Below, piece after piece: positions 37,846 to 53,053 of a stretch of DNA of 64,000 bases. Origin of the DNA: Kofleriaceae bacterium (GTDB lineage Bacteria > Myxococcota_A > Polyangia > Haliangiales > Haliangiaceae). The notes beneath the pieces are model-generated. The model was not told the origin of the DNA. It made no database searches and worked only from the letters and a program-made list of their open reading frames with translations. Both the position numbers and the translations under genes were made by a program. The number at the start of each line of letters is the position of its first letter. The stretch's first letter is position 1. The stretch spans positions 16,594 to 80,593 of the forward strand of contig JAGPCY010000040.1 in the NCBI GenBank assembly GCA_018057825.1, read 5' to 3'.

Positions 37846-38981
37846 CTACCGCCCGAAGCGTCCGCGCCGATCGTGTTCGAGCGCCGTGACCTCCCACGGG
37901 TAGTACTCGAAGAGCCCTTTGGCCAGGCGCCAGCTCACCACGCCGCGCACCGGCACGAGCACGCCGTCGTGGATCGCCCAGGCGTCGGCCCGGGCCTCCC
38001 AGTCCTCGAGCTTGGCGTCGGGGCCGCCGCCCAGGTAGCGCCGCGCGGTGAAGCCCACCGGCCGGCCGGCCTCGTCGAAGGCGAAGCGACCGGTGACCGA
38101 GGCGTCGCCCCACACGAGCGTCGCGTCGGCGTGGCGGTCATCGACCGCGGTCCAGGTCAGGTACGGCGCCAGCGCCGCGCTCGGCGCCCACATCAGCTCG
38201 CCGAGGAAGCGCAGGAGCGCGCCCTGGTCGATCGGTGGGCCGCTGGCGTCGACGATCGTCACCAGCGCCGCCGCCGCGATCCGCATGCTGCCGCGGCCGT
38301 CGAGCAAGACGTCGCGGCCGCGCACCGGGATGACCCGCTTCATCGTCACCTCGACCGACCACACGAAGCCCGGGCGCACCAGATCGACGTACTGCTCGGC
38401 GGCGGCCGGCATGAGCGTGGCGCCAGGTTCGGTGCGCAGCGCGCCCCGCTGCCGCAGCCGGATCGCGTGGGCGCGCGGACGACCGATCACCCCGGCGATC
38501 GTCAGCCAGCGCGCCACCGGCGCCGGCAGCGCCGCGACCTCGGCCTCGGTGATCGCGGGCGACGCCGCCGGTGCGGGCCCGGCGTAGAGCGCCGCCACCG
38601 CCGCGTCGGTGCCGCGCTCGAACCGCGCGTCGGCCACCCGACCAGCACCGCGATCGCCAAGACGACGTTGGGCAGCGTGCCGACCTTGGCGTCGGGCCAC
38701 GCGTAGACGATCAACACCTGGGACACGATCGCGGCCGCGAGGCCCAGGCGCCACCAGCCCGCCGCCGACACCAGGTAGAGCGACGCGGCCCCGATCACCG
38801 CCACCCCGGCCACCAGCCACAGCGCACCGATCGGCCGTTGCCAGCCCGGCCCCAGGGCCAACAAGGTCGCGCCTCGGAGCTGCGGCACCTCCGCCAGACC
38901 GAAGGCCTTCACGAAGCCGAGCAGGTGGATGAGCCCGTGGATCACCAGCAGGCTGACGAGCGCGATTCGCAAACCTCCCAT
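37846..38981 (-). pseudogene. DUF6544-like membrane protein split by a frameshift
   Basis: The N-terminal part from the ATG at 38981 encodes four membrane helices (LVSLLVIHGLIHLLGFVKAF to VVLAIAVLVG). It then leaves frame near 38640 and would end at 38502 with an Arg-rich nonsense tail. The C-terminal 260 residues (PAPVARWLTIAGVIGRPRA, VSWRLAKGLFEYYPWEV) are in another frame and can only start at a GTG near 38637. In related proteins these halves form one chain, and inserting one G in GGGTGG restores V-G-V-A-D-A-R. It is either a real frameshift, a sequencing error at a C/G run, or two coupled genes. Confidence 0.7.
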
Positions 38982-39166
38982 ACCCGATCCTGGGAGCAAC
39001 CTCGAGGCCAGCTCCACCCCTCGCGCTCCTCGCGCAACCTCCCCCGCAACGCGCCCTCCCGCGCACCGCGTGCGCCGACGCCACGCTCCCCGTGCAACCT
39101 CATCGCCGAAACCCACGCGCCTCTCCGAATCAGCGCCCTCCCAGCCGCGCTGAACCTCCAGCGCGC
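38982..39166. other. Non-coding stretch upstream of the frameshifted gene
   Basis: These 185 bp between the start codon at 38981 and the repeat array hold no credible gene. Open frames here are continuations of repeat-derived translations. No clear promoter was seen. With the array that follows, the total gene-free stretch is about 950 bp. Confidence 0.6.
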
Positions 39167-39929
39167 CAGAGGCGCGCGTCTCGGAGAGGGGACCCGCCGG
39201 GGACCTGGCCCCGGCGGGGAGAGGTTTGGTGACAAACCTCTCCAAGAAGCCCGACCGGAGGGAGGCGTCTCGGAGAGGGGACCCGGCGGGGACCTGGCCC
39301 CGGCGGGGAGAGGTTTGGTGAGAGGGGAGGTTTGGTGACAAACCCGCCCGAGGTCACACGAACTTTCGCTGTGGCACGGGGCGCCCCGAAGGGGCGCCAG
39401 CCGACCGGAGGGAGGCGTCTCGGAGAGGGGACCCGGCGGGGACCTGGCCCCGGCGGGGAGAGGTTTGGTGACAAACCTCTCCAAAAAGCCCGACCGGAGG
39501 GAGGCGTCTCGGAGGGGAGGCTCGCTGGGGCTTCGCCCCAGCGAGGGGAGGCTTGGTGACAAACCCGCCCGAGGTCACACGAACTTTCGCTGTGGCACGG
39601 GGCGCCCCGGAGGGGCGCCAGCCGACCGGAGGGAGGCGTCTCGGAGAGGGGACCCGGCGGGGACCTGGCCCCGGCGGGGAGAGGTTTGGTGACAAACCTC
39701 TCCAAAAAACCCGACCGGAGGGAGGCGTCTCGGAGGGGAGGCTCGCTGGGGCTTCGCCCCAGCGAGGGGAGGTTTGGTGACAAACCCGCCCGAGGTCACA
39801 CGAACCTGCGCTGCACCGCCCGGCGCCCCGGAGGGGCGCCAGCCGACCGGAGGGAGGCGTCTCGGAGGGGAGGCTCGCTGGGGCTTCGCCCCAGCGAGGG
39901 GAGGTTTGGTGACAAACCTCCCCCAAAAA
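39167..39929. repeat. Seven-copy mosaic hairpin-repeat array
   Basis: Units begin at about 39167, 39253, 39403, 39492, 39624, 39713 and 39845, marked by GACCGGAGGGAGGCGTCTCG. Type A units (about 89 bp) contain the hairpin GGAGAGGTTTG/CAAACCTCTCC with GTGA loop and a GC stem around ACCTGG. Type B units (about 132 bp) carry CTCGCTGGGG...CCCCAGCGAG plus a third hairpin GGCGCCCC/GGGGCGCC. A and B alternate, making a 221-bp higher-order repeat twice. The array abuts the sigma-factor stop codon at 39931. Long ORFs through it are artefacts. It is not a CRISPR: there are no unique equal-length spacers. Confidence 0.93.
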
Positions 39930-39930
39930 C

Positions 39931-41265
39931 TCAGTTCCCGTCGAACAGCCCGATGTGCTCGTCGCCCAGCGCCTTCTTCAGCTTGCCCAGCGCGGCGTTC
40001 TGGATCTGCCGGATGCGCTCACGCGACAGCCGGTACTGATCGCCGATCTCGCGGAAGGTGCGCTCCTCGTCGTCGCCGAGGCCGAAGCGCTTGCGGATCA
40101 CGTCGGCCTCGATCGGCGACAGCTCGCCCATGAGCGACCGCACCTGCTTGGACAGCGCGGTGGTGGTCATGTCGTCGGCCGGGCTCGCGTCCTCGCTCTC
40201 GGGATCGGCGAGCATGTCGCCGAGCGCGCGATCGTCGTCGTCGTGGACCGGCCGATCGAGGCTGAGCGGCTGCCCCATCAGGTAGCGGTGCATCTGGTTC
40301 AGCTTCGCCAGCGGCACCCGCGCCGCCTTGGCGACCTCCTGCGGGGTCGGCTGACGGCCGAGCTCGCGCACCAGGCCCTGGCGCACCTTTTCGAGCTGCT
40401 GCTGGGCCTCGAGCATGTGGACCGGGATCCGCACCGCCCGGGCCTTGTCGGCGAGGGCGCGGCCGATCGCGTGGCGGATCCACCAGCAGGCGTAGGTCGA
40501 GAAGCGCAGCCCGCGCCGGTAGTCGAAGCGGCTGACCGCGTGCATGAGCCCGAGGTTGCCCTCCTGGATCAGGTCGGCCAGCGGCATGCCGCCGCGGTCG
40601 TAGCGGCGCGCCATGGTCACGACCAGGCGCAGGTTGCACTTCACGAACTCCTCGCGCAGCGACGACGAGCCGCGATAGGCCTCGTCGATGCCGGCCAGGT
40701 AGGCCGCGAAGGCCGGCGTCGCCGCGGCGGCGTAGACCGTGCCGGGCTGCTTGGCGCCGGCCAGCGACTGCGCCCGGGCCCGGCGCAGCTCGCGCCGGAC
40801 GGCGTCGATGTGCAGCCGATCCAGGTCCTGGGCCCGCAGGAACTCGGCGAGCTCCCGCGCGGCGCTGGTGAGGCGCGCCACCGCCCGACGATCGGGCTTC
40901 TTGCCGCGGACGGCCTCCACGGCCTTCTCGTACTTCTGCGGCTTCAAGGGCTCCTCGAGCTTGCCGTCGAGCATGGCCAGCACCTCGAGGCCGATGTCGG
41001 CGCGCGCCAGCACGCGCTCCCAGGTCAGGACCTCCTGGTCCTCGATGCCCTGGGACAGCTCGCGCTCCTGCTCGGGAGACAGCAGATCGTGCTCCGCCAG
41101 ATCGCGGAAGTAGGTCGACAGGTGGTCGTCGGAATCGCTGCGCAGGAGCTTCGAATCCGAGGGGGCCGGCCGAGGCGCAGCCTCGGCGTGACCGTCACGG
41201 GCCGTGCGGGAAGCGGCGGCGGCGCGGCGGGGGGAGCGGAGGCTATGGGCGGTTGGCTTCGGCAT
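39931..41265 (-). CDS. RNA polymerase sigma-70 family factor (group 1/2)
   Basis: 444 residues. Region 1.2 ([22 protein letters not shown]) is near 50-71. After a non-conserved insertion of about 120 residues, region 2 ([27 protein letters not shown] and [21 protein letters not shown]) is near 212-270. Region 3 and region 4 ([26 protein letters not shown], then [20 protein letters not shown]) complete it. The region 4 helix-turn-helix is typical of primary or RpoS-like factors, but the protein is shorter than RpoD and lacks region 1.1, so an alternative (group 2) factor is likely. ATG start. The 249 bp upstream hold no promoter that I can name. Confidence 0.9.
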   Translation of the reverse strand: MPKPTAHSLRSPRRAAAASRTARDGHAEAAPRPAPSDSKLLRSDSDDHLSTYFRDLAEHDLLSPEQERELSQGIEDQEVLTWERVLARADIGLEVLAMLDGKLEEPLKPQKYEKAVEAVRGKKPDRRAVARLTSAARELAEFLRAQDLDRLHIDAVRRELRRARAQSLAGAKQPGTVYAAAATPAFAAYLAGIDEAYRGSSSLREEFVKCNLRLVVTMARRYDRGGMPLADLIQEGNLGLMHAVSRFDYRRGLRFSTYACWWIRHAIGRALADKARAVRIPVHMLEAQQQLEKVRQGLVRELGRQPTPQEVAKAARVPLAKLNQMHRYLMGQPLSLDRPVHDDDDRALGDMLADPESEDASPADDMTTTALSKQVRSLMGELSPIEADVIRKRFGLGDDEERTFREIGDQYRLSRERIRQIQNAALGKLKKALGDEHIGLFDGN

Positions 41266-41514
41266 GGCGTTCTCCTGCGTTTCGGCCGCAATGCGTGCCG
41301 ATCGCGTCTCGGACGCTCGCCCGGGGAAAAACGTTGCACCTACAGCCAGCGAGGAGTGGTGCGCGGGGGCGAGCGAGGGGCTGCTACTACTACGATCCAG
41401 AACCGCGGTGGTATCGGCCCTGATTCCCGAGCACGGTGATCATCGGCGTCGCTCGGCGCAAGGCCGGCGTCGCCACTTCTCGCCCGGCAGCATAACGGCC
41501 TGAAATTGCGCGGG

Positions 41515-41985
41515 CTAGGGCAGGGCCCCGAGGGGCGCCAGGTCGGTCGCCAGCGCGGGATCTGCCCCGGTGAGGAGCTTCTCCATGCGATCGAGGAGGG
41601 CCACCTGGTCGGGGTGGATGATCCGCCGAGCCCGCGTCATCTCGATGAACTCGGCCTTGTCGACCTCCCACGACGCGCAGCGTGGGGCGGCGTCGCCGGG
41701 CGCGGCCCCGGCGAACCCGTGGACCCGCTTGCGCGATCGCGTGTAGTCGACGAACCCGATCGCGATCAGGTCGCCCGCGATCACCCCGGTCTCCTCCATC
41801 GTCTCCCGGCGGGCCGCGGCCTCGAGCTCCTCGCCCGGATTGGGCTGGCCCTTCGGGATCCCCCACGGCGCGCGGCGATTGTAGGCCCCGGCGGGGTGGA
41901 CGAGCAGGACCTCGAGAGTAGCGCCGCGCTTCCGGAACAGCACTGTTCCGGAGGATTCGCGCGACCGGGACTCTCCGCGGTTCAT
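41515..41985 (-). CDS. Nudix hydrolase
   Basis: 156 residues. The Nudix box G-x5-E-x7-RE-x2-EE-x-G is complete (GQPNPGEELEAAARRETMEE then TG). WGIPKGQPNPGE resembles diadenosine-polyphosphate hydrolase-type members, which release nucleotide diphosphate-linked products. The rest (SSGTVLFRKRGATLEVLLVH at the start; FVDYTRSRKRVHGFAG) fits the fold. The ATG at 41985 was preferred over longer upstream codons because the family begins here. It is divergent from the gene at 42137. Substrate unknown. Confidence 0.9.
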   Translation of the reverse strand: MNRGESRSRESSGTVLFRKRGATLEVLLVHPAGAYNRRAPWGIPKGQPNPGEELEAAARRETMEETGVIAGDLIAIGFVDYTRSRKRVHGFAGAAPGDAAPRCASWEVDKAEFIEMTRARRIIHPDQVALLDRMEKLLTGADPALATDLAPLGALP

Positions 41986-42136
41986 AGCTGCACCTTGCGC
42001 AAGAAACCTCGCTGGCGCAACTCGCAGACGGTGATCGTCGGGTCGCTTGGCGTCGATCCGGGTCCGGTGGTCAGTCCAATCGCAGGCCCTGCGACCGCGG
42101 TCACAGCGGCAGATCCCGTTGTGATACCGTGGACCG

Positions 42137-42442
42137 ATGTCCATCGAAGCGCGCGAGCGCTGGTTTGCGACGATGATGGAGTCGGGCCTGGCCCAGCAGA
42201 TCTTCGCGCCGGCCGACGTGCTCCGCCACGCCACCCCCGAGGTCCTCGCCAAGAACCTCCCGCCGGAGCTCTTGTCCAAGGTGCTGGCGGCGTCGCTGGC
42301 GGCGGGCGCGATGACCCCCGACCGCGTCCTCGAGACCGTGACGCCGGATGTGATGGCGCGTCACCTGCCGCACGAGGTCCTGTGGGAGTGCATCGCTGCC
42401 GCGGCTGAGCGCGCCGGGGTGGTCGGAGGGCGGGCGCCGTGA
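42137..42442 (+). CDS. Helical repeat protein, first of a paralogous pair
   Basis: 101 residues, all predicted helix, containing two similar turns: FAPADVLRHATPEVLAKNLP and MTPDRVLETVTPDVMARHLP, each followed by a helix (ELLSKVLAASLAA; HEVLWECIAAAAE). The repeated 'P..VL...TP.V.A..LP' unit also occurs in the next gene. No known domain is recognised. ATG start, divergent from the Nudix gene. The stop overlaps the next start (GTGA at 42439-42442). Confidence 0.75.
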   Translation: MSIEARERWFATMMESGLAQQIFAPADVLRHATPEVLAKNLPPELLSKVLAASLAAGAMTPDRVLETVTPDVMARHLPHEVLWECIAAAAERAGVVGGRAP

Positions 42443-43386
42443 CTGCCCCGGCTGGCGTGCGTGGGTTCTTCGTCGACTCCCTCGGGCGCGCGCTCGAGCT
42501 CGGTCTGGCGACGCCCGACGACGTCCTCGCCCACGCGACGCCCGACGTGCTGGCGACGCATCTGCCGCGACCGGTCTGGGCCAAGCTCCTCGCGGCCTGC
42601 CTGATCGCGCCCCGGACCGACGCCCGCCTCGTCGTCGACACGATCACGGTCCAGGTCTTGTGCGAGTGGGTGCCGGCGCCGCTTCTGTGGGCCTGTCTGG
42701 CCCAGGTGGCGACCCGCGCCCTCGGCCGCGGGCTGGTCGCACCGCCGCCGCCGCTGGTGGCGGCGCCGCCCCCGGCCGCGATCCCTGCCGCCGTGGCCTC
42801 GGCGCCGAGCGCGCCGGTCGCGTCGGTGGCCGCGCCGCCGGTGGCCGCGCCGCTGGTGACCGCGGCGATCCCGGTGGCGCCGGCGCCGGCGCCGGCCCGC
42901 GCCGTCGAGCCTCGCGCCGTCGAGCCTCGGCCCGTCGTCGAGTCCCGGACCGCCATCGAGCCTCCGACCGCGGAGCTGGCCGCCGAGGTCACGCGGGTCG
43001 CGCCGACGCCGGCGCGCCCTGCGCCGCCTGCGCCGCTACCGGCCGCACCGACCCGCGCGGCGACGAGTGACGGCGCCCGACCCATCGAGCCCGCGCCTCT
43101 CGAGCCGCCGCCGTCGACGCGGCCCGGCGCAGCCCGGACGACGCTGGGCGCGCGGCGTCCCCAGGCCGCTGCGGCGATGCCAGCGCGCCGCGCCGACGCC
43201 CGCGCCGACGCCCGTCCGCCGTCGAACCGCGCCGCCACCGCGACGGACTTCGAGATCGAGGCCGACGTCGGCGAGGCGTGGCGCAAGGAGCCCGAGCAGG
43301 TCGACGACGATCAGCTCATCGACTGGTCGCAGTCCGAGGAGACCATGACCGGCTCCGAAGGCGTCGCGCCCGAGCGGCGACGGTAG
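42439..43386 (+). CDS. Helical repeat protein with long Pro/Ala-rich tail
   Basis: 315 residues. The first 95 repeat the preceding protein's pattern (ATPDDVLAHATPDVLATHLP, then VWAKLLAACLIAPRTDARLV and LLWACLAQVATRALG). Residues 95-250 are Pro/Ala-rich and disordered. The final 50 are acidic (FEIEADVGEAWRKEPEQVDD, DWSQSEETMT), which resembles a docking tail. GTG start overlapping the previous stop. The pair looks like a tandem duplication in which the second copy gained a tail. Function unknown. Confidence 0.75.
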   Translation: MTAPAGVRGFFVDSLGRALELGLATPDDVLAHATPDVLATHLPRPVWAKLLAACLIAPRTDARLVVDTITVQVLCEWVPAPLLWACLAQVATRALGRGLVAPPPPLVAAPPPAAIPAAVASAPSAPVASVAAPPVAAPLVTAAIPVAPAPAPARAVEPRAVEPRPVVESRTAIEPPTAELAAEVTRVAPTPARPAPPAPLPAAPTRAATSDGARPIEPAPLEPPPSTRPGAARTTLGARRPQAAAAMPARRADARADARPPSNRAATATDFEIEADVGEAWRKEPEQVDDDQLIDWSQSEETMTGSEGVAPERRR

Positions 43387-43415
43387 CGGCGTCGTCACCG
43401 ACGCACGTGCACTCG

Positions 43416-43487
43416 TGGGCGCTGTAGGGATCGAACCTACGACTTTCACCGTGTGAAGGTGACACTCTTCCGCTGAGTTAAGCGCCC
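43416..43487 (-). tRNA. tRNA-Val (anticodon CAC)
   Basis: The minus strand folds as a cloverleaf: acceptor GGGCGCT with AGCGCCC, D stem ACTC/GAGT, anticodon stem TCACC/GGTGA with loop TTCACAC (anticodon CAC, reading GUG), and T stem GTAGG/CCTAC with loop TTCGATC. The discriminator is A. No CCA is encoded. 72 nucleotides in all. It lies 29 bp after a convergent gene end. Confidence 0.95.
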
Positions 43488-43596
43488 CGGAAGCGCGTCG
43501 TTCTTACTCGGAAGAATGTGCGGCTGTCAACGCCCCGATCGCGCGGATGCGCTTGGGGGTCGACGCCGCGCCGGCGCCGGAGCGACAATCCCCGGC

Positions 43597-45348
43597 ATGT
43601 TGACGTACCTCGCGCGCGTTCGCGCCGTGGCCTGGGCCGGCCTGCTCGTCGGTGTCGTGGCCTGCGGTGGCTCCGACGACACCGGCGTGCCGACCAACGG
43701 CACCCTGGTCATCGCCCCGTCCTCGGCCCAGCTCTTCGTCGATAACGGCGCCCCGGCCACCCAGGCCTTCACGGTGACGCTGGTCGACGACGCCGGCCGC
43801 GAGAGCGACGTGACCGGCCAGGTCGGCTGGCAGCTCGTCGACCCGGCCTTCGGCAGCTTCGCGGGCGCGACGTTCACCGCGCGCGGCGGCCGGGCCGGCA
43901 AGACCATGGCCCAGGCCAGCCTCGGCCCGCTGACCGGCCAGGCGCAGATCGAGGTCACGGTGCGCGGTCGCCGCGTCACCGCCGGCGCGCCGGCCAACGC
44001 CCCCGACCTGTTCGCCAGCGCCACCGATGATCCGGCGGTCGCGCCGGCCATGGTCTATCCGCCCGATCGCGTCGTCGTGCCCGGCAACCTGGGCGACTTC
44101 GAGGCCCACTGGACCGACGCCCACGGCCACGATCTCTACGAGGTCCGCCTCGAGGGCGATCACGTCGACCTCCGCGCCTACACCGCCGGCGGCGCCACCG
44201 GATGGACGGCTTTCACGCCCAGCGAGTGGGACGCGGCGGCGCGCTCGAGCGCTCAGCTCACCCTCGGCCTGCGCGGCCTGACCCTGGCCAACCCGGGCCG
44301 CGCTGGCGTCGCGCCCAACCAGATCGTCACCCACGGCGTCGAGGACGTCGAGGGCGGCCTGTACTACTGGGCCGCGGAGTCGGCGGACGCCTCGACGCCG
44401 GCCGGCATCTTTCGCTACGACTTCGGCGCGGTCGGTCAGCCGGCCGAGGAGTTCTACACCACGCGGCAGTCGGCCAACGGTCGGTGCGTCGCCTGCCACA
44501 CCCTGTCGCGCGACGGCACCAAGATGGCGTTGACCTACGACGGCGGCAACCAGAGCGCGACCATCGTCGACGTCGCGACCCGCACGCCCGCGATCGCGCC
44601 GAGCACCGAGTACTGGAACTTCGCGGCCTACACGCCCGACGGCGCCAAGCTCATCACGAGCCACAACGGCGTCTTGACGGTGCGCGACGGCACCACCGGC
44701 GCGGCGCAGGGCACGGTGCCGACCGGCGCCTACGCCACCCATCCCGACTTCGCGCCCGACGGGACCACCCTGGTCTACGTGCAGGTCGCGGCCCCGGGCG
44801 CCGACTGGCACTTCGGCGGCGGCGCGATCATGGCGGTGAGCTACGACGCCGCCACCGGGGCCTGGGGCGCACCGCGGGTGGTGGTCGAGGGCGGCGGCAA
44901 CAACTACTACCCGTCGGTGTCGCCCGACGGCCAGTGGGTGCTGTTCAACCGCTCCGGCGAGGACGCCTACGACGACGCCTCGGCAGAGCTGTGGGTGGCC
45001 CGGCTCGACGGTAGCCAGCCGCCGCGCAAGCTCGACCTGGCCAACATCGGCGTCGGGCTGACCAACTCGTGGGCCCGGTGGGCGCCGTTCCGCAACACGT
45101 ATAGCGACGGCGTCAACACGGAGGACCTGTACTGGATCACCTTCTCGAGCAAGCGGGCCTTCGGGGTCCGGCTCGGCGCGGGCCGTCCGCAGATCTGGAT
45201 GGCGGCCTTCTTCCCCCGCCGCGCCGCCGCGGGCAACGATCCCACCGGGCCGGCCTTCCGCCTGCCGTTCCAGGCCCTGGTCACGTCGAATCACATCGCG
45301 CAGTGGACCGAGACGGTGGTGCCGATCGGCCGCACCCCGCCGCGCTGA
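43597..45348 (+). CDS. Lipoprotein with CxxCH site and TolB-like beta-propeller
   Basis: 583 residues. LLVGVVAC is the lipobox. An Ig-like segment (VTLVDDAGRESDVTGQVGW) lies near residues 50-130. CVACHTLSRDGTKMALTYD near residue 305 contains a single CxxCH, the haem c attachment motif, and is followed by PD40/TolB-like propeller repeats (AYTPDGAKLITS, DFAPDGTTLVYV, SVSPDGQWVLFN). Electron transfer or a covalently haem-bearing surface protein is possible; a single CxxCH could also be structural. ATG start chosen to give the signal peptide. A second CxxCH lipoprotein lies at 48081. Confidence 0.8.
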   Translation: MLTYLARVRAVAWAGLLVGVVACGGSDDTGVPTNGTLVIAPSSAQLFVDNGAPATQAFTVTLVDDAGRESDVTGQVGWQLVDPAFGSFAGATFTARGGRAGKTMAQASLGPLTGQAQIEVTVRGRRVTAGAPANAPDLFASATDDPAVAPAMVYPPDRVVVPGNLGDFEAHWTDAHGHDLYEVRLEGDHVDLRAYTAGGATGWTAFTPSEWDAAARSSAQLTLGLRGLTLANPGRAGVAPNQIVTHGVEDVEGGLYYWAAESADASTPAGIFRYDFGAVGQPAEEFYTTRQSANGRCVACHTLSRDGTKMALTYDGGNQSATIVDVATRTPAIAPSTEYWNFAAYTPDGAKLITSHNGVLTVRDGTTGAAQGTVPTGAYATHPDFAPDGTTLVYVQVAAPGADWHFGGGAIMAVSYDAATGAWGAPRVVVEGGGNNYYPSVSPDGQWVLFNRSGEDAYDDASAELWVARLDGSQPPRKLDLANIGVGLTNSWARWAPFRNTYSDGVNTEDLYWITFSSKRAFGVRLGAGRPQIWMAAFFPRRAAAGNDPTGPAFRLPFQALVTSNHIAQWTETVVPIGRTPPR

Positions 45349-45391
45349 GCGTCGCGCCCGGCCCGCGCCGCGCGTCGTGGTACGACAGGCC

Positions 45392-45780
45392 ATGGCGCGC
45401 ACCGTGATCGCAACCGCCGACGCCCCTGCCGCGATCGGCCCGTACTCTCAGGCCATCCGCGTCGGCGCGATGGTCTTCACCTCCGGCCAGATCCCGCTCG
45501 ATCCGGCCACCGGCCAGATGGTCACCGGCGACATCGCCGTCGAGACCCGCCGGGTCCTCGACAACCTGGCCGCGGTCCTGACCGCCGCCGGCACCGGCTT
45601 CGCCGAGGTCGTGAAGACCACGATCTTCCTCACCGACCTGGGCGACTTCGCCGCGGTCAACGCGGTCTACGCCGAGCGCTTCGCCGGCGCGCCGCCGGCG
45701 CGGTCGACGGTGCAGGTGGCGCGGCTGCCGCGCGACGCCCGGGTCGAGATCGAGATGATCGCGGTCGTGGGAGGTGCGGC

Positions 45781-45784
<4 letters not shown>
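45392..45784 (+). CDS. ridA: RidA family reactive-intermediate deaminase
   Basis: A 130-residue cytosolic Rid[29 protein letters not shown] is split over the usual signature, with [35 protein letters not shown] and [16 protein letters not shown], where the Arg before VEIE is the catalytic position. It hydrolyses enamine/imine by-products of PLP enzymes. The ATG at 45392 was preferred over 45377. The stop overlaps the GTG of the acetyl-CoA synthetase gene (GTGA). Confidence 0.93.
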
Positions 45785-47745
<1,961 letters not shown>

Positions 47746-47760
47746 GCTGTTCTTTCTTCT

Positions 47761-47842
47761 GGAGAGGTTTGTCACCAAACCTCTCCCCGCTGGGGCCAGG
47801 TCCCCAGCGGGGCCCCACTCCGAGACGCGTCCCTCCGGTCCG
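47761..47842 (-). repeat. Hairpin-repeat element, inverted copy
   Basis: In the opposite orientation to the 39 kb array: hairpin GGAGAGGTTTG-TCAC-CAAACCTCTCC (47761-47786), hairpin CCGCTGGGG-CCAGGT-CCCCAGCGG (47787-47810), then the marker CTCCGAGACGCGTCCCTCCG. It lies 15 bp after the acetyl-CoA synthetase stop. The second stem differs from the array copies but still pairs. Confidence 0.9.
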
Positions 47843-47858
47843 CTGTGGTGCTGCGTGA

Positions 47859-50834
<2,976 letters not shown>

Positions 50835-50843
50835 GGAACCGCC

Positions 50844-52390
<1,547 letters not shown>

Positions 52391-52394
<4 letters not shown>

Positions 52395-53053
52395 AGGCGG
52401 CGGCGCTGGCGCTGGTCGCCGCGGCCGTCGGGCCGGTGGTGGCCGCGCCCCTGACCGTCGCCCTCGGGCCCGGCGTCGCGGTCGACTGGGGCCGCGGCGT
52501 GATCACCGCCCGGGGCTTCGGTCCGGCCGATCGCAACGCGCCGTCGCCCGCGGTGGCGCGGGTGGCGGCCGAGCGGGCCGCGATCGCGCGGGCCCGCGTG
52601 GCCTTGGCGGCGGCGGTGGCGGCGGTGCCCGGCTGGAGGACCCTCGGGCTCGACCCCGCGGCGCCGGCCGTGGCGCGCGAGGTCGCCGCCGCCCCTGTGC
52701 TCGCCCTCGAGCGCGGCACCGACGGCTCGGTGACCGCCACGGTCGGGCTGGGCGTCGAGGCGGTGCGGCAGGCCGCAGCCGGGCCGCGGGTGATCGTCGG
52801 CGACGACGGCCCGCCCGTCGTGGTCGCGATCGACGTCCGCGCGCTCGCGCCAGCGGTGGTGCCCGCGGTCGGCCTCGAGCTGATCGGCGCCGGCGGCGCG
52901 CGCTGGCGCGGACCGATCCGGTTCGCTCACGGGCCACCCGCCGGGGTGGCTGCCGAACCCGCCACTGGTGCCGTCGGCGCGCGCCTGATGATCGCCGGGG
53001 CGGTGCCCGGCGCTGGCGCGACCGTGGTCGTGGTGGTACCACCGGAGCCGTGA
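52391..53053 (+). CDS. Exported hypothetical protein
   Basis: 220 residues with a signal peptide ([17 protein letters not shown]). The mature part is rich in Ala and Val, with a helix [23 protein letters not shown] that recalls LPP20/FlgO-like envelope proteins, then beta strands. GTG start overlaps guaA by four bases; its own stop overlaps the next GTG. I assign no function. It is the first of three coupled exported genes. Confidence 0.65.

Noticed and set aside
39130..39926. Several 190-217 residue open frames in the 39 kb repeat array that look like a protein family
   Set aside because: They are translations of the hairpin repeats, appear in both strands, and repeat the same peptide with each DNA unit.
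39167..39929. Possible CRISPR array
   Set aside because: Repeats of 89 and 132 bp abut each other without unique spacers of constant length, and no cas genes occur in the window.
43504..45402. A 632-codon minus-strand frame opposite the CxxCH lipoprotein
   Set aside because: It is low-complexity and runs through the lipoprotein's conserved motifs; stop-free frames are expected at this GC content.
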